Origin: Gammaproteobacteria bacterium
GTDB lineage: Bacteria; Pseudomonadota; Gammaproteobacteria; SZUA-229
Length of the DNA stretch: 8,419 nucleotides
NCBI GenBank assembly: GCA_026998145.1
Contig: JALTRC010000506.1
Coordinates: 1-8,419 of the forward strand
Direction: 5' to 3'
Part shown: positions 6,649 through 8,419 of the stretch, piece by piece
Layout of the letters: each line of letters opens with the position of its first letter
Numbering within the stretch: the first letter of the stretch is position 1
Position numbers and translations under genes: made by a program
The notes under the pieces: model-generated
Told to the model about the DNA's origin: nothing
The model's database searches: none
What the model saw: the letters and a program-made list of their open reading frames with translations, nothing else

Positions 6649-8419
6649 CTACCCCACCAGCACATCAGGCAATTTATCGGCCTGAAGAATTTCAGTAAAA
6701 CGCTCAACATCACAGGGGCGACTAAAATAATAGCCCTGAGCCTGATCACAATGATGCCGTTTTAAAAACGCCAGCTGTTGCTCTGTTTCCAGACCCTCGG
6801 CAATAACATTGAGTTGAAGATTTTTGGCCATGCCAATGATTGTGGTAATAATAGGCGCATCATCGTCTTTATGTTTTACATCATTTAAAAAAGAACGGTC
6901 AATTTTTAATGTGCTAATTGGCAAGCGCTGTAAATAACTTAAAGAAGAATAGCCTGTACCAAAATCATCAATGGATACACTAACGTCCATTGAATTTATT
7001 TCCTCCAGTATGGAGATGGTTTTATCCACATTTTCAAGCAATATGTTTTCCGTTAATTCCAGTTCAAGAAATTTTGCATCAAGCATGGTTTCCTGAAGGA
7101 TTGTTGAAACAGATTCTGGTAGATTTGATTGCATTTGGCAGGCAGATAAGTTAACTGATATTTTAATCTGTGGAAGGCCGGCTAGTTGCCACTCCCGTGT
7201 TTGCTGACAGGCGCTACGCAAAACAAATTCACCTATTATATTAATCAGGCCGCTTTCTTCGGCAACGGGAATAAAGTTAGCTGGAGAAACCAGGCCTAAT
7301 TCAGGGTGCTGCCAGCGTATCAGAGCTTCGGCACCAACCAGTTGACCCGTTTGTAAGTCAATTTGCGGCTGGTAATATAAAGTTAGCTCATCTTTTTCCA
7401 GAGCATAACGAAGGTAATTTTCAATACGAATACGCTCAAAAAATTCAGCATCCATATCATTATTATAAAACTTATAATTATTTCGTCCCTGCTTCTTGGC
7501 ATAATACATGGCCGCGTCCGATTGCTTAATCAGGGTTTCACAGCTATCAGAACCAGGGTTTTCATTAAATGGAAAAAGCGTAATGCCAATGCTGGCACCA
7601 ATAAAAATTTTATGGCTTTCAATATAGATAGGTCTGGATAACTGATCAATGATTTTCTGGGCAATGGAAGCCGCTATATCGGCATGAGATATATTTTCCA
7701 GAATAACAGTAAACTCATCTCCACAAAGCCGGGCGACTGTATCATGGTTGCGCAGGCAGTCTTTTAGTCGGTCGGCAACAGATTTTAACAGTTTATCACC
7801 CACTGGGTGTCCGTAGGTATCATTAATAATTTTAAAACGATCAAGGTCAATAAATAAAAGTGCACCTAGATAGTTCATTCGGCAGGCTTGTGAGAAGGCA
7901 TGTTCCAGGCGATCTTTAAACAGTAAACGATTAGGAAGTCCGGTCAGCTGATCAAAATGGGCCAGGTTATAAAAATGTCGTTGCTTGCATTCGGTAATCT
8001 CATCGAGCAAACGATGACCGGTTCCCATGCCGGCATAAAAATTATCCTTAGTAATAATAAATCCGTCATACATATACTGCATACCGGCATCAATAATAAT
8101 ACGTGCCAGATCATCAATATGTTCAGAAATATCAACAATAATAGGTTTTTTATCCATATTATTACAAATAGGTTTCCTTCCATATAACTCGCGAGTAAAA
8201 GGTTTGCTGAATAATTCAACCAGAGAATTTCGATTAATCAGGCCGACAGGTATTTTATTTTTTACAATGGGAATAGCATAAAGGTCTGGAACACTCACAA
8301 AACGTTCAAGCACTTTAATCATGGGAGTGTCAGGCTGAACAGGTTCAATATATTTTAAAATATTTTCAACAGAGCCGGCGATATGTAAATTAATATTATC
8401 TGCTTGTAAATTATTATTT
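6649..8419 (-). CDS. CBS-GGDEF-EAL cyclic di-GMP turnover protein (N-terminus beyond window)
   Basis: GGDEF domains make c-di-GMP and EAL domains break it to pGpG. The first in-frame ATG is at 8322, but the frame stays open for 32 more codons to the right edge and the extra residues complete a CBS-like unit (GSVENILKYIEPVQPDTP), so the real start lies outside. Residues are numbered from the Met at 8322. The region up to about 112 looks like a tandem CBS pair (VPDLYAIPIVKNKIPVGLI, PFTRELYGRKP, YDGFIITKDNFYAGMG), which often binds nucleotides. The GGDEF domain spans about 119-287, with FDQLTGLPNR, FIDLDRFK and an RNHD I-site (191-194), but its signature is CGDEF (200-204). The EAL domain spans about 305-550, with E332 (EAL), N391, E422 (ELTEN), D452/D453 (DDFGTG), K473 (LKID), E509 (EGLE) and Q529 all present. 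Phosphodiesterase activity is therefore likely; cyclase activity is uncertain. I see no membrane helix in the visible part. It is convergent with metE. Confidence 0.93.
   Translation of the reverse strand, partial: NNNLQADNINLHIAGSVENILKYIEPVQPDTPMIKVLERFVSVPDLYAIPIVKNKIPVGLINRNSLVELFSKPFTRELYGRKPICNNMDKKPIIVDISEHIDDLARIIIDAGMQYMYDGFIITKDNFYAGMGTGHRLLDEITECKQRHFYNLAHFDQLTGLPNRLLFKDRLEHAFSQACRMNYLGALLFIDLDRFKIINDTYGHPVGDKLLKSVADRLKDCLRNHDTVARLCGDEFTVILENISHADIAASIAQKIIDQLSRPIYIESHKIFIGASIGITLFPFNENPGSDSCETLIKQSDAAMYYAKKQGRNNYKFYNNDMDAEFFERIRIENYLRYALEKDELTLYYQPQIDLQTGQLVGAEALIRWQHPELGLVSPANFIPVAEESGLINIIGEFVLRSACQQTREWQLAGLPQIKISVNLSACQMQSNLPESVSTILQETMLDAKFLELELTENILLENVDKTISILEEINSMDVSVSIDDFGTGYSSLSYLQRLPISTLKIDRSFLNDVKHKDDDAPIITTIIGMAKNLQLNVIAEGLETEQQLAFLKRHHCDQAQGYYFSRPCDVERFTEILQADKLPDVLVG

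Noticed and set aside
1..8419. Mobile elements, CRISPR arrays, tRNA genes or signs of recent transfer
   Set aside because: No regularly spaced repeats, transposase-like proteins, flanking inverted repeats or tRNA cloverleaf signals were seen. The c-di-GMP gene looks more AT-rich than metE, but not enough to argue for transfer.

Overview
The window reads as a stretch of ordinary gammaproteobacterial chromosome. UbiD, MetR and MetE closely resemble the E. coli proteins. The divergent metR/metE arrangement with TGAA-N5-TTCA operators is typical of Gammaproteobacteria. A periplasmic alpha-carbonic anhydrase next to a SulP transporter, plus a composite c-di-GMP protein, would suit a free-living aquatic bacterium, but that is inference and I cannot name the genus. 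Coding density is high and no gap exceeds about 190 bases. I see no insertion sequence, phage gene, tRNA, rRNA or CRISPR array.

Layout: (1) 1-489, minus strand, is the N-terminal third of ubiD, cut by the window edge. (2) 490-675 is a divergent promoter region. (3) 676-2421, plus strand, is a SulP-family anion transporter with a C-terminal STAS domain. (4) 2446-2473 is a symmetrical hairpin that can terminate transcription from both sides. (5) 2486-3217, minus strand, is an exported alpha-carbonic anhydrase convergent with sulP. (6) 3311-4204, minus strand, is metR. (7) 4205-4311 is the metR/metE control region, with two full-consensus MetR boxes and a good metR promoter. (8) 4312-6588, plus strand, is metE. 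(9) 6606-6645 is a long stem-loop in a convergent gap. (10) 6649-8419, minus strand, is a CBS-GGDEF-EAL c-di-GMP protein whose reading frame stays open through the right window edge, so its true start is outside.

Functionally there are two pairs. MetR and MetE form the classic regulator-target unit for B12-independent methionine synthesis. The SulP transporter and alpha-carbonic anhydrase plausibly form an inorganic-carbon uptake pair, in which periplasmic CO2 hydration supplies bicarbonate to an inner-membrane carrier. UbiD (ubiquinone synthesis) and the c-di-GMP protein look like unrelated neighbours.

I found no clearly undescribed system. The points most worth a second look are the SulP/carbonic anhydrase pair, the cysteine-rich tail of the transporter, the CGDEF variant in the c-di-GMP protein, and the geometry of the two MetR boxes.
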